Source: Asterias rubens (Eukaryota > Echinodermata > Asteroidea > Forcipulatida > Asteriidae). Taken from it: DNA of 64,000 nt. The notes beneath the pieces were generated by a model, which did no database searches, had not been told where the DNA came from, and was given only the letters and a program-made list of their open reading frames with translations. Made by a program: the position numbers and the translations under genes. Positions within the stretch are counted from its first letter, which is position 1; the number at the start of each line of letters is the position of its first letter. Positions 1 to 9,105 of the stretch are shown here, piece after piece. The stretch covers positions 2,730,501 to 2,794,500 of the forward strand of contig NC_047062.1 of the NCBI RefSeq assembly GCF_902459465.1, given 5' to 3'.

Positions 1-316
1 ACTTTGGTTTTCACGCTTTCAAAGAGTTTGCAATATAGAGCCAAACAACTAAAACAAGTGCTTACTCAAATAATCTTGTTTTAGGCCTTTGAGTTAAACT
101 GTTTTATGTGTAAAACTAGTTTTTTCATTTTGGTTCTGGTATTGCAAAAATAATTTTCGGTCTATTAAAAGTTTGAGCTACAAGCCCTAAGGTCTTATGG
201 TATTTCCACCAACACGTAACATGTATAAGTGCCAACTTAATTGATACCAAAGATTACAGGGTGCAAAAGTGCACAAGATGGGAAGCTTTAGTTATTGTTG
301 GAATGAGAGATACACA

Positions 317-418
317 TCGGCGCCATTTCAACAAGCATACTTCTTGTTATATAACGGTCATTGTCTGCACTGATCTATAATTGTTGCATCAAAAGAGATG
401 CTTGTTGAAATGGTGTCC
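317..418. repeat. Fold-back repeat in CYP46A copy A intron
   Basis: The arms ggcgccatttcaacaagca (about 319-337) and tgcttgttgaaatggtgtcc (about 400-418) are inverted copies around a ~60 bp spacer. It is a short MITE-like element; its family was not identified. Confidence 0.6.
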
Positions 419-734
419 AGTGCACAGCTCAGCTTCCCCAGGTCGTGCCTTTGGTGCTCTACAATATTTGACTGAAACTTTCATGTGAGTTTTATGGGTT
501 TGAAAACTGGCAAATTGGTCATGTAGAAAATAATACAAAAATACCTTCAATTCAATACAATTCAATTCAATTCAAAAAAGGTTTATTGAAACAGGTCTCG
601 CAGTTAAAAACTGAATTGCACATGTCAACGTCGTCTTAAAAAAATTACATCAAATAGAAATTATCAAAGAAAAGGATATTTAAAATTATATTACTTTCTG
701 GTAATCCAATGCTTTTTGTTCTTTATGTCATTAG

Positions 735-3700
735 CAACAACTACATGTTCATCCCGTTCTCACTGGGTCCAAGGAAGTGTATCGGGAAGCAGTTTGCTAT
801 GGTGAGTAAAGGCCAAGTCACATTGCAGCGATAACGAAAATGATAACGATCACGACGCAAAGGGAACGCATTCTATTGGTTGAAACGCTCTATATAACGC
901 TCTGACAATGATTTTGACTGAGCGCCTGACAGCAGCCACTCAAATCAGCTCTGTGTTTGTTTGCTAATTTCTTAGTATATTGCTCAATTTGTGTTTTTAT
1001 TCTTATACAACTGGATTTGTTACTACACCTGGAATCTACAGGACTTTTTCTGTGTATCCTGGAGTCATCTGAATTGTGAAAATAGTGTTTTTCTGTTGGA
1101 AATTTTCACTGTCTCAGCTGAGAATTCTGGTGTATAAAGCTTACACACACTTAGGTGGCTGCATCCTATGCAGTCATCCACCTAGTCCATGGACATTGTT
1201 CGCCCATCTGGGGACAATGGAGGTAAGTATCCTTTTCATTCTTTCTCTGCTTGCTAGACCATTGTACTGTACTGACTCATCTGTGGTCAGCTTTGTTCCA
1301 TCAGCATCAATTGTGTCTGGTGCTTGCATCCTGCCAAAGACACATCTAGGCCTCATCCACCATCGAAGATATCTGAAATGCCCTGTTTCTTACTATGACA
1401 ACTCCCCAGCCACTTTTCATTTGGAAATTGTGATTTTTGGTGACATTGCTGTAAATCCCGGCCCTGAAGGTGTAAATAACTCAAACTCAGCAGAAGCTAG
1501 TCCAAACTCTGCAAATTCCTACTCGCGGAACAAGCTTCTAAGTCTCCGCTATGCCCCATCCACACGTGCTACAACTCTGCTGCCTTCCTGTATGTTATCA
1601 TTACAGAACCTTGGCCTTTTTGTAAATCCCAGCACTGTTTACCGACCTACACATCGTGGTAAAAAAGCTGGTCGCCGTAGAACTGTTCATAAACCCCCTG
1701 TACCCGAAGTTACACTCCCTTCTGTTCCAGTACCAGTGACTACAGCCAAATCTCAACTCAGCTTTTGTGTTCTAAACACACAGTCCATCTGTAACAAGTA
1801 TGACGATTTTGCTGATTTTGTTCTGCAAAAAGATCTGGACCTTGTTGCCGTTTCAGAAACATGGCTTAGACCAGACGACAACTTAACATGTCGTCAATGT
1901 ACGCCTGCTGGCTACTACTTTCATCACATCCCAAGACCTCACAAGACTGGTGGAGGAGTTGCAATACTGTACAGATCTACTTTATCTGTCTCTGTGAAAA
2001 GTAATGACGTCCAGTACACAACTTTTGAATCTCTTCATGCTGAAGTTTCCGGAAACTCTAAATCTGTTCGACTTGTCATTGTATACAGACCTGAAAGGGA
2101 TTCAAACGGCCAACATGTGACTTTCTCAAGTTTTCTAAGGGAGTTTGAGAATTTGATTTTGGAATATCTGCTTCATCCATCGGAAATCATTATCACCGGC
2201 GACTTTAACATTCATGTTGATGACGTCCACAACACCAATGCAAACCAGTTTAAGCATCTACTTCAAGCTTTTGGTCTTACCCAGCATATCAAGGAGCCAA
2301 CTCATCGTCTCGGTCATTGCTTGGATCTTGTCATAACTCGTGATATCTCCCCACCAATTGCCTCAAACTTTATTATTCTACCTGGATTATCTGACCATTA
2401 TGCAGTCATGTGTAACTTGAGTCTGTGCAAGCCCAAAGTCCCAACCGTCACTATAAAGAGCCGACAATGGAAACATGTGAATTCTCCCGAAGTGTTCCAC
2501 GACATAGGCACTCATTTAGCAAATCTAGAAGTTGATCATGACTGCTTGGATTCCTATGTCAGCCAATATGAGAGTACAGTCAGTGACATCTTGGATAAAT
2601 ACGCACCTTGGAAAACGAGATCAGTCAAGGTCCGAACTGAAGTCTCCTGGTTCAATGATGATATTCGTACAGCGAGAAAGATCTGTCGTCAACTGGAGCG
2701 GAAGTGGCGGAAAAATGGCAAATTGGCAACACAACGACAAGAATATCGCAACCAATGTAAAGTAGTTAGGAATTTGATCAACCAGGCAAAGATCATCCAT
2801 TATTCATCTCAAGTACAAGAATCCTCAGGAGATCAAAAGAAGCTCTTCAAGATAATTGGTAAGTTGTTGCTCAAACCCAAAACCCCTGTCCTTCCATCCA
2901 CCTACAATAACCAGGACTTAGCAAACGAGTTCCAGAAATTCTTTGTCACCAAGATTTCAGACATCCGCTCATCATTTTCATCAGTCCCTTACAACGTGCC
3001 GCAGACATTGCCACATCTTCAACCAGAGTGTAGACTATCTGTGTTTGAGCCTGCCACTGTTGCTGAGATTCAAAGGGTTATTATGAAATCTCCTTCAAAA
3101 TCCTGTGAGCTGGATCCAGTATCAACATCCATGATAAAGCAAAACATTGATATATTTGTACCCTACATCACTAAGCTTGTAAACGAATCTCTCAGTTCCG
3201 GTTGTTTCCCCGATAGCCTCAAAGTTTCCTACATCAGGCCGCTCATCAAGAAACCAAACCTGGACAAGGAGATATTTAAAAACTACAGACCGGTTGCAAA
3301 CTTAAAATATCTTGGAAAAGTCATCGAACGAGTAGTGTCATCACGTATTTCTGATCACATTCATACTTTCAACCTGTCCGACGTGTTCCAGTCAGCATAC
3401 AAGCCTTTCCATGGGACCGAGGCTGCACTAGTCCGTGTGAGCAACGATATTCTCTCTTCTATGGACAATGGTAACCTTACAGCACTAGTCCTGCTAGACC
3501 TGAGTGCTGCTTTTGACACTGTTGATCATAACATCCTTCTCTCTCGGCTCCAGAATCACCTTGGCATAGAGGACACAGCCCTAGCATGGTGCAAATCGTA
3601 TCTCCACAATAGAACTCAGCATGTATGTATTGGCACTGCGATATCCGACCCTGTTGTTTTGAACTACTCTGTGCCACAGGGGTCGATACTCGGCCCGCAG

Positions 3701-5722
3701 TGGTTTACGCTGTACACTTTACCGATTCGTGACATCATCCTCAAATTTAATCTGAATTACCATGTGTACGCAGACGACACTCAGCTATACATCACGTTTA
3801 AATCTTCTCAAGAAAACGCCAATGCATCTATCGCAAGACTTGAGAGATGCATCCAAGAGATTCGACGTTGGACACAACAAAACTTCCTGAAGTTAAATGA
3901 TGATAAGACAGAGTTCCTTTTATTTGGGTCACGTCAACAGTTAACTAAGGTTTCAGTGCCATACATCTCCATCGGTGATGCTCGGATAGCTCCCTCGCTA
4001 AAAGCTCGGAACTTGGGGGTTATTTTTGATTCATCGATGACACTTCAGCCACACATCAACAATATTGTTCGTTTATCATCATATCACATCAGGAATATAG
4101 GTAAGATTCGCAAGTACTTGGATAAAAGTGCCACTGAAAAGGTCATTCACGCATTTGTTACTTCTCGTCTTGACAACGGCAATGCTCTTCTATACAGTCT
4201 ACCTAACAACCAGATTTCCCGACTTCAACGGCTCCAAAATACTGCTGCCCGCATTGTGACACTGTCTAGAAAATCCTGTTCTATCACCCCCATTCTGAAA
4301 CAACTACACTGGCTCCCTATCTCTCAACGAATCATCTTCAAGCTGATGCTCATTGTCCACAAAGCTCTAAATGGCAAGGCTCCCCACTATATTTCTGAAC
4401 TGCTTCAAGTTTACACTCCATCAAGGAATCTTCGATCAAGTTCCATGCTTCTCCTCATTGAACCCAAGTCTCGACACTCATGGGGTGACAGGTCTTTTTC
4501 TTCAGCCGCGCCACGCATCTGGAACTCTCTACCACTTAATCTTCGATCTTGTGTTTGTACCGCAAAATTCAAGTCTCTTCTCAAAATTTATCTTATGTCA
4601 CAGGTTTTCAATGACTAATTTTGTTGTGTCTGTTTTTCTTTGTGTTTTGTTTTTGTTTTTGTTTTGGTTTTACTGCGCCTTGAACACCCAGCAGGGTGGA
4701 TATGTGCGCATTACAAGTCTTATTATTATTATTATTATATACGCAGAACTCAACCAATCGAGGGCATGCATTGCTACCGTTTTCGTTGTCGTTGTCGTTA
4801 TCGAGGCCTGTGTGACCGAGCCTTAGTCCTTACAGGAAACCAGTTAATTCTGCACGTCAGTATCGTGTGTCAGTATCGAAATAGACTATAGACTATTGTT
4901 ATAGTCTATTTGTACATAGCTATATAATAATAATAATAATAATGAAAACTTATAAAGCGCACAAAATCACAGAAGTGCTCATGGCGCTAAAATACAAACA
5001 ATAGCATTAATTAATATACAATAACAACAACACAAACTAAAACGTAAACCTAAGTTGAGAGAAATCTAGAACATGTGGTATAGAATACAATAATACAAAT
5101 GCAATATTTAAGAAAAAACATATATGGACCTATAACTGTGAGAAATTGTCCCAAACTTGCTCAAACTCAGACCATTTATATCGACTTTCCTTGATTAGAG
5201 CTCCCCCTCTCAACCCGCTTCCATTGGGTCGCCTCTCCGTCTATCTACCATCTTCGATCTATTCTTCGTCTCACCACACTCGGTTTCTCTAGAATTATTG
5301 ATCAGCAAATTATCTTGAACAAGTATAAAACAAACTCCCACTGCACCCGGATTGGAGAATGACGCCCGTCACTTGTTGAATGTTTAACATAACTTAGCCC
5401 ACTCCTACTAATATACAAATTTTACTTTAGGAAGTGCCAGCTCTGCTGGATGAAGTAATGGACAAGGAAAACAATACAAACAAATGCTGCCCTCTTGTGA
5501 CATACACTGTATTGTGTTTCCTGTCATTACCATTGACTTTATTGTTTCCAGATTGAGGCTCAGGTTGTCATGGCCAAGTTAGTGAAGAGTTTCACCTTTG
5601 ACCTCGTGCCAGGTCAGAGTTTCGACTATGTAAGGAGCATTACCTGCAAGCCAAAGGATTCGTGTCAAGTATACGTCAAACCGGCCGTACCTAAGTCTGA
5701 CGTAATGGAAGAAGTTGAGTAA
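735..5722 (+). CDS. CYP46A1: CYP46A1-like cytochrome P450, copy A, last two exons only
   Basis: Two exons are visible: 735-801 (acceptor ttag before it, donor gtgagt after it) and 5552-5722 (acceptor ccag, stop TAA at 5720-5722). The first encodes the heme-binding loop FSLGPRKCIG, which fits the P450 signature FxxGxRxCxG with the cysteine thiolate ligand. The second begins IEAQVVMAKLV and contains FDLVPGQSF, the best match I know being the C-terminus of vertebrate CYP46A1 (VVMAKLL and RLVPGQ there). The family is an ER-bound monooxygenase that hydroxylates the sterol side chain at C24. The two exons join in phase 0. The rest of the gene lies left of the window. The 4.75-kb intron contains a 4-kb mobile insertion that copy B (38205-57182) lacks. 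Family assignment is by remembered similarity; substrate is inferred. Confidence 0.85.
1217..4618 (+). CDS. LINE (non-LTR retrotransposon) polyprotein with 2A-like peptide, APE endonuclease and reverse transcriptase
   Basis: The frame is open from 1076, but 1217 is its first ATG, giving 1133 residues. The N-terminus MEVSILFILSLLARPL looks like a signal peptide. At 1439-1465 the motif GDIAVNPGP matches the 2A ribosome-skipping consensus DxExNPGP except that the E is an A. Next comes an APE-type endonuclease: SETWL (catalytic E), GDFNIH, and SDHYAV near its end. The reverse transcriptase follows: LVLLDLSAAFDTVDH (motif A Asp), SVPQGSILGP, and VYADDTQLY (YADD). The C-terminal block with LKQLHWLPISQRI is typical of the CR1/L2 group. 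No internal stop or frameshift was seen, so this copy could be recent. The ATG is followed at once by GGAGGTAAGT, which also looks like a splice donor. Clade placement within CR1/L2 is inferred. Confidence 0.9.
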   Translation: MEVSILFILSLLARPLYCTDSSVVSFVPSASIVSGACILPKTHLGLIHHRRYLKCPVSYYDNSPATFHLEIVIFGDIAVNPGPEGVNNSNSAEASPNSANSYSRNKLLSLRYAPSTRATTLLPSCMLSLQNLGLFVNPSTVYRPTHRGKKAGRRRTVHKPPVPEVTLPSVPVPVTTAKSQLSFCVLNTQSICNKYDDFADFVLQKDLDLVAVSETWLRPDDNLTCRQCTPAGYYFHHIPRPHKTGGGVAILYRSTLSVSVKSNDVQYTTFESLHAEVSGNSKSVRLVIVYRPERDSNGQHVTFSSFLREFENLILEYLLHPSEIIITGDFNIHVDDVHNTNANQFKHLLQAFGLTQHIKEPTHRLGHCLDLVITRDISPPIASNFIILPGLSDHYAVMCNLSLCKPKVPTVTIKSRQWKHVNSPEVFHDIGTHLANLEVDHDCLDSYVSQYESTVSDILDKYAPWKTRSVKVRTEVSWFNDDIRTARKICRQLERKWRKNGKLATQRQEYRNQCKVVRNLINQAKIIHYSSQVQESSGDQKKLFKIIGKLLLKPKTPVLPSTYNNQDLANEFQKFFVTKISDIRSSFSSVPYNVPQTLPHLQPECRLSVFEPATVAEIQRVIMKSPSKSCELDPVSTSMIKQNIDIFVPYITKLVNESLSSGCFPDSLKVSYIRPLIKKPNLDKEIFKNYRPVANLKYLGKVIERVVSSRISDHIHTFNLSDVFQSAYKPFHGTEAALVRVSNDILSSMDNGNLTALVLLDLSAAFDTVDHNILLSRLQNHLGIEDTALAWCKSYLHNRTQHVCIGTAISDPVVLNYSVPQGSILGPQWFTLYTLPIRDIILKFNLNYHVYADDTQLYITFKSSQENANASIARLERCIQEIRRWTQQNFLKLNDDKTEFLLFGSRQQLTKVSVPYISIGDARIAPSLKARNLGVIFDSSMTLQPHINNIVRLSSYHIRNIGKIRKYLDKSATEKVIHAFVTSRLDNGNALLYSLPNNQISRLQRLQNTAARIVTLSRKSCSITPILKQLHWLPISQRIIFKLMLIVHKALNGKAPHYISELLQVYTPSRNLRSSSMLLLIEPKSRHSWGDRSFSSAAPRIWNSLPLNLRSCVCTAKFKSLLKIYLMSQVFND
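4619..4740 (+). repeat. LINE 3' end and (TTA)n tail
   Basis: After the stop codon comes a T-rich stretch, then a GCGCCTTGAACACCCAGCAG block, then (TTA)n. The AACACCCAGCA block returns at 51640 beside another (TTA)n run, so it marks the 3' end of this LINE family. Confidence 0.75.
4922..5110. repeat. (TAA)n and a reversed repeat tail
   Basis: (TAA)n at about 4926-4946 is followed by aaaacttataaagcgc and catggcgct. A related stretch (acttttaaagcgcaggtatc, then gcatggcgct) lies at 18178-18232. This looks like the 3' end of a LINE or SINE in reverse orientation. The rest of the intron to 5551 is shared with copy B (38376-38760, inverted). Confidence 0.5.
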
Positions 5723-5949
5723 ACATTTAAAAATATATAAATTATATCTATTGAACAGATGTTTTTTCTTTTTCTTAAACAATTTATTTGGCTTTTCTGG
5801 TGTGAGTTAGCTCCCCAAAAAGTGTATGAAGAATTTCCATTTTAAACAAGAATTTGTTGTAGTGTTTATCTTTTTTTAAATATCAACCTTATATGTAGTA
5901 TTTAAACTGCAATACTGCACTGTGGTCGTGGCCATAGCAGGCCTATAGG

Positions 5950-6490
5950 GGTGTGGAATCAAAGGCATGGACACAATTGGTAATTACTCAAAAACATTTA
6001 TTTGGTAACGAACAATGGAGAGATGTTGATAGCATAAAACATTGTGAGAAACGGTTCCCTCTGAAGTAACAAAGTTTTTGAGAAAGAGGTTATTTCTCAC
6101 CAAAACATGAAGTCTTCCAGGCCTATAAAGCCCTTTTTTGGCACCTGAAATCAGACAAATCTGTGCATCAAGAATGTTTTTTTCTTTCATTATTCTCTTG
6201 CAACTTCGATGACCAATTTGAGTCCAAATTTTCACAGATTTGTTATTTTATGCATATACGCCTCTCTTAATGTTAATGCATGACGTCATATTTCTTACTC
6301 AAAATGAGGCTATGGGCGCACGTCCGCCACCACTTGCAGTGACTGCGCGCGCCTATGGCCTCGTTTTGGGTTAGCATTGTGACGCACCTCATGCATAAAT
6401 ATTAAAAGAGGCGTATGCTGGGATACAACAAGTAAGAATAATGGTCTTTCAACGACGAATTACCTAATGTGTCCAGTGCCCTTAGAACTG
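5950..6490 (-). repeat. R1 family MITE-like repeat, interrupted
   Basis: R1 is the commonest repeat here, about 370 bp, running from (ggacac..attggtaattactcaaaa) to (ttaccaatagtgtccactgcc). The interior has complementary ggtctcgaaatc / gatttcgagacc arms and a conserved cacacaacttcgtgtgac box. This copy has diverged and is split by a second element at 6258-6414. Confidence 0.75.
6258..6414. mobile_element. 157-bp MITE nested in R1
   Basis: The ends ACGCCTCTcTTAATg and its inverted match (read inward from 6414, ACGCCTCTTTTAATA) bracket a GC-richer core that is itself roughly palindromic (gaggctatgggcgc / gcgcctatggcctc). R1 sequence resumes on both sides with an AT/TA duplication at the junctions, as in TA-target DNA transposons. 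Confidence 0.65.
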
Positions 6491-7146
6491 TAACCCAGTA
6501 TACTGCTTGCCATGCTGGCTGTCGCATCACAAAGGTCAGCCGGTCACAGTAACTGGGGCTACATTTCATACCATCTACATCCGCAACCTCCAATGATCGT
6601 GGTGACAGTGCCCCTTATTTTCGTATTATACTGCAACACATACTTTTGCTAAACATATGACAACATATAAGTAAACTTTATTAATCTCATAAAAGAAGAA
6701 ATTGCATTGCTTGCAGAAATCTGAAAAAGCACCACAAAAAAAATCATAAAGAAACAACAGGCAGATACAAAAAATAGCACCTAATTTTCTTCCTCACGGA
6801 TACAACGCACAAGAATTTAAGAATTTTAACAAGAATTTAAACAAAACAAGAACTCCACATAGTTTATATCTTTTATGTTTGGTGTCAAAAATTATAAGTT
6901 GATGTAATCTTTTATAAATATAGTTTTCTTTAAAAGGGAAACCACTTTTCAGTTCTTCATTAAAATATTTTCATTGAAATAGTAAGTTTTTTACAAATTT
7001 GAAAGAGATGTTTAAAAATGTTCTATCATCGTAAGAGGCTGTTTTTGGTATTTACAACTGATGTTAAAATTTCAAGGAGGACCCAACTTACCGCCAGGCC
7101 TTTAACCAGTTTACAGGGTGGTAAGCAGTGTCATGAAATACTAGAC

Positions 7147-7330
7147 TATGGCCCAATTCCATAGAGCTGCTCAGGGAGAAAATACTAGCGCTTGAAGTTT
7201 TGTGCTAAGCAAATTGGGCCCAGGTCTTTTACCAGGGAACCATGTCAAGGCTGCCCTACCACTATAAGCAGGGCTCAATTTCATAGAGCTGCATAAGTAG
7301 AGTATTATGCTTAACACATAGTTTTCCAAG
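7147..7330. repeat. R8 family fragments (cccaatttcatagagctgc)
   Basis: Two fragments, ggcccaattccatagagctg at 7147 and gggctcaatttcatagagct at 7268, match the ends of the complete fold-back at 60907-61190. Confidence 0.55.
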
Positions 7331-8539
7331 CAAAAATAAGCAGGATGCCAGTCACAGGCACCAAGTATTCTGTAATCCGAGTACAGAGTTCAACAGCCGG
7401 GTACCAGGCACTTGGATCTGAAGAGTACGAGTCTGAGTATCTTGATAAAGAAATTTCTGAAAAATGAGATTTAAAAAAAAAATTAAACTAATTTTGTTTA
7501 AACTAATTTTGTTTAAACTAATTTCTAGGTGACAGTGGGCCTATATAATTATGTTATTGTTATGGTAATCATAAATACATATACAACTTCGTCCAGAGGT
7601 TTATTTCTCTGTTTTAAAAATAATTTATAGTTTTTAAATATTGTGATGGGGTGGTTCTGGCTTAATACAGTCTTACAGTAGATAGCGAATAATGTGTGCA
7701 AATTGTCGGTGTTTTTTTGTTATAAAGTCTCTTGTAAACCACATCGGTGTATATGGGTAAAACCAAAATGAATAACTTTTCCCCTCTTACAGCAGACCTT
7801 TGTCATGCTGTCACCATCTTGGTTATGTTCCCCGTAACCATCACAGTTATGCATGCTAACATTCATTGCGCAAACAGGGCCCCAGACGATAATTTCTTCT
7901 AGCCTCAGTTTGAAATGACTTGGAATGGAGTTAATTTAATAAAGGCCTATAAAGTATGAGATATTGTAGTTATTAAATTCCTATGGATAAATTACCAAAG
8001 TCTCGGTTTCTTTTTAATAAGCTGGTTGCAATGACATTTTGTTGTTGGATTAACAAGTCATTATCATTGCAATCTTTTTCACAAAGAAATTCCTCGTGTT
8101 TTTTTTTCTTCAATTAGTTCTTCACTGTTATTCCTTAATAACGTAATGCTATACCAATTATAACTATAAAGCAAAGCAGTTAAAAGTTTACAAACTTTTG
8201 ATCCCCTGCAAATACAAGCAGTTTTGTTTGCTATTTTTGTATGAGCCGACAGCTTGAAAACTTGCTCACACGACAGTCATTTGACCTTTTCATTTGTATG
8301 GTTACACGCACCACTGCAACCCATTAACAATTGATTTTCATTGCAGTCTTTTATCCACAAAGAAGTTCAAAGAGGTTCAATAAGTTTGTCAATGTGCTTC
8401 CTGAATAATCTAATGCAATACCCATTGTGATCATAAAGCAAGTTAAAAGCGAGTGAAAATATTCTCAACTCTCTCGGGGTTCAGGAAAAATGTTTCTTGC
8501 TGAAAAAAAATGCTAACATGTGACAAGTGACATGTCCTC

Positions 8540-8930
8540 TTTAATAGACACATGGACACATTTGGTAATTGCCAACGACCAGTCTTCTCACTTGGTGCAC
8601 CTCAAACATAGCCTATGCACTAAATAACAAACCTGTGAAATATTGAACTCAATTGGTCGTCGAAGTTGCGAGATAACTATGAGGGAAAAAACACCCTTGT
8701 CCCACGAAGTTGTGTGCTTTCAGATGCTCGATTTCGGGACATCAAAAGTTAATTTTTAGGTCTCGAGATAAAATTCAAATATAAAAATACTTCTTTCTCG
8801 AAAACTACGTTCCTTCAGAGGGAGCCGCTTCTCACAATGTTTTATACTATCAACAGCTCTCCATTGCTTGTTACCAAGTAAGTTTGTATGCTAACTTTGA
8901 ATAATTACCAATAGTGTCCACTGCATTTAA
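8540..8930 (+). repeat. R1 family copy
   Basis: The full element is recognisable from ggacacatttggtaattgcc to accaatagtgtccactgc, with the cccacgaagttgtgtgc box in the middle. Confidence 0.75.
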
Positions 8931-9105
8931 ATTTGTTGCCTTCAACCAACCATTAAAAAAAATACCATAAAAATGCCGTTAAAGAACAGCACCCTTTTCA
9001 TGAACGAACCCAAATGTATATTTTCTTTCAGTTTTTTTAATCACGATCTTAAATATAATTTTGCTGAAATAAACTGATTTGTCAGCAGGAATCTGAAAGG
9101 AAAGA

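Larger units (their letters stand above)
809..4824. mobile_element. 4.0-kb unit bounded by diverged terminal inverted repeats, carrying a LINE
   Basis: The left end (809 to about 890) and the reverse complement of the right end (4824 back to about 4740) align over some 80 bp. Shared blocks in order are AAGGC, GTCACA, CGATAACGA, a run of AACGA-like repeats, GCAT and ATTGGTTGA. The unit starts 7 bp after the 3' end of the CYP46 heme exon, just past gtgagt. Copy B at the same place has no such unit: its donor gtgagtaa is followed within about 10 bp by sequence resembling what follows 4824 here. So the whole stretch was gained in copy A, or lost cleanly in B. It is either a LINE inserted into a MITE-like element or a composite that moved as one. 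Confidence 0.65.
5723..9105. other. Convergent intergenic region between CYP46 copy A and ACP7 copy A
   Basis: No exon was recognised. It holds the interspersed repeats listed separately, plus AT-rich DNA. The block 8160-8290 recurs inverted at about 23770-23880; both contain acaagcagttttgtttgcta. Confidence 0.6.
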
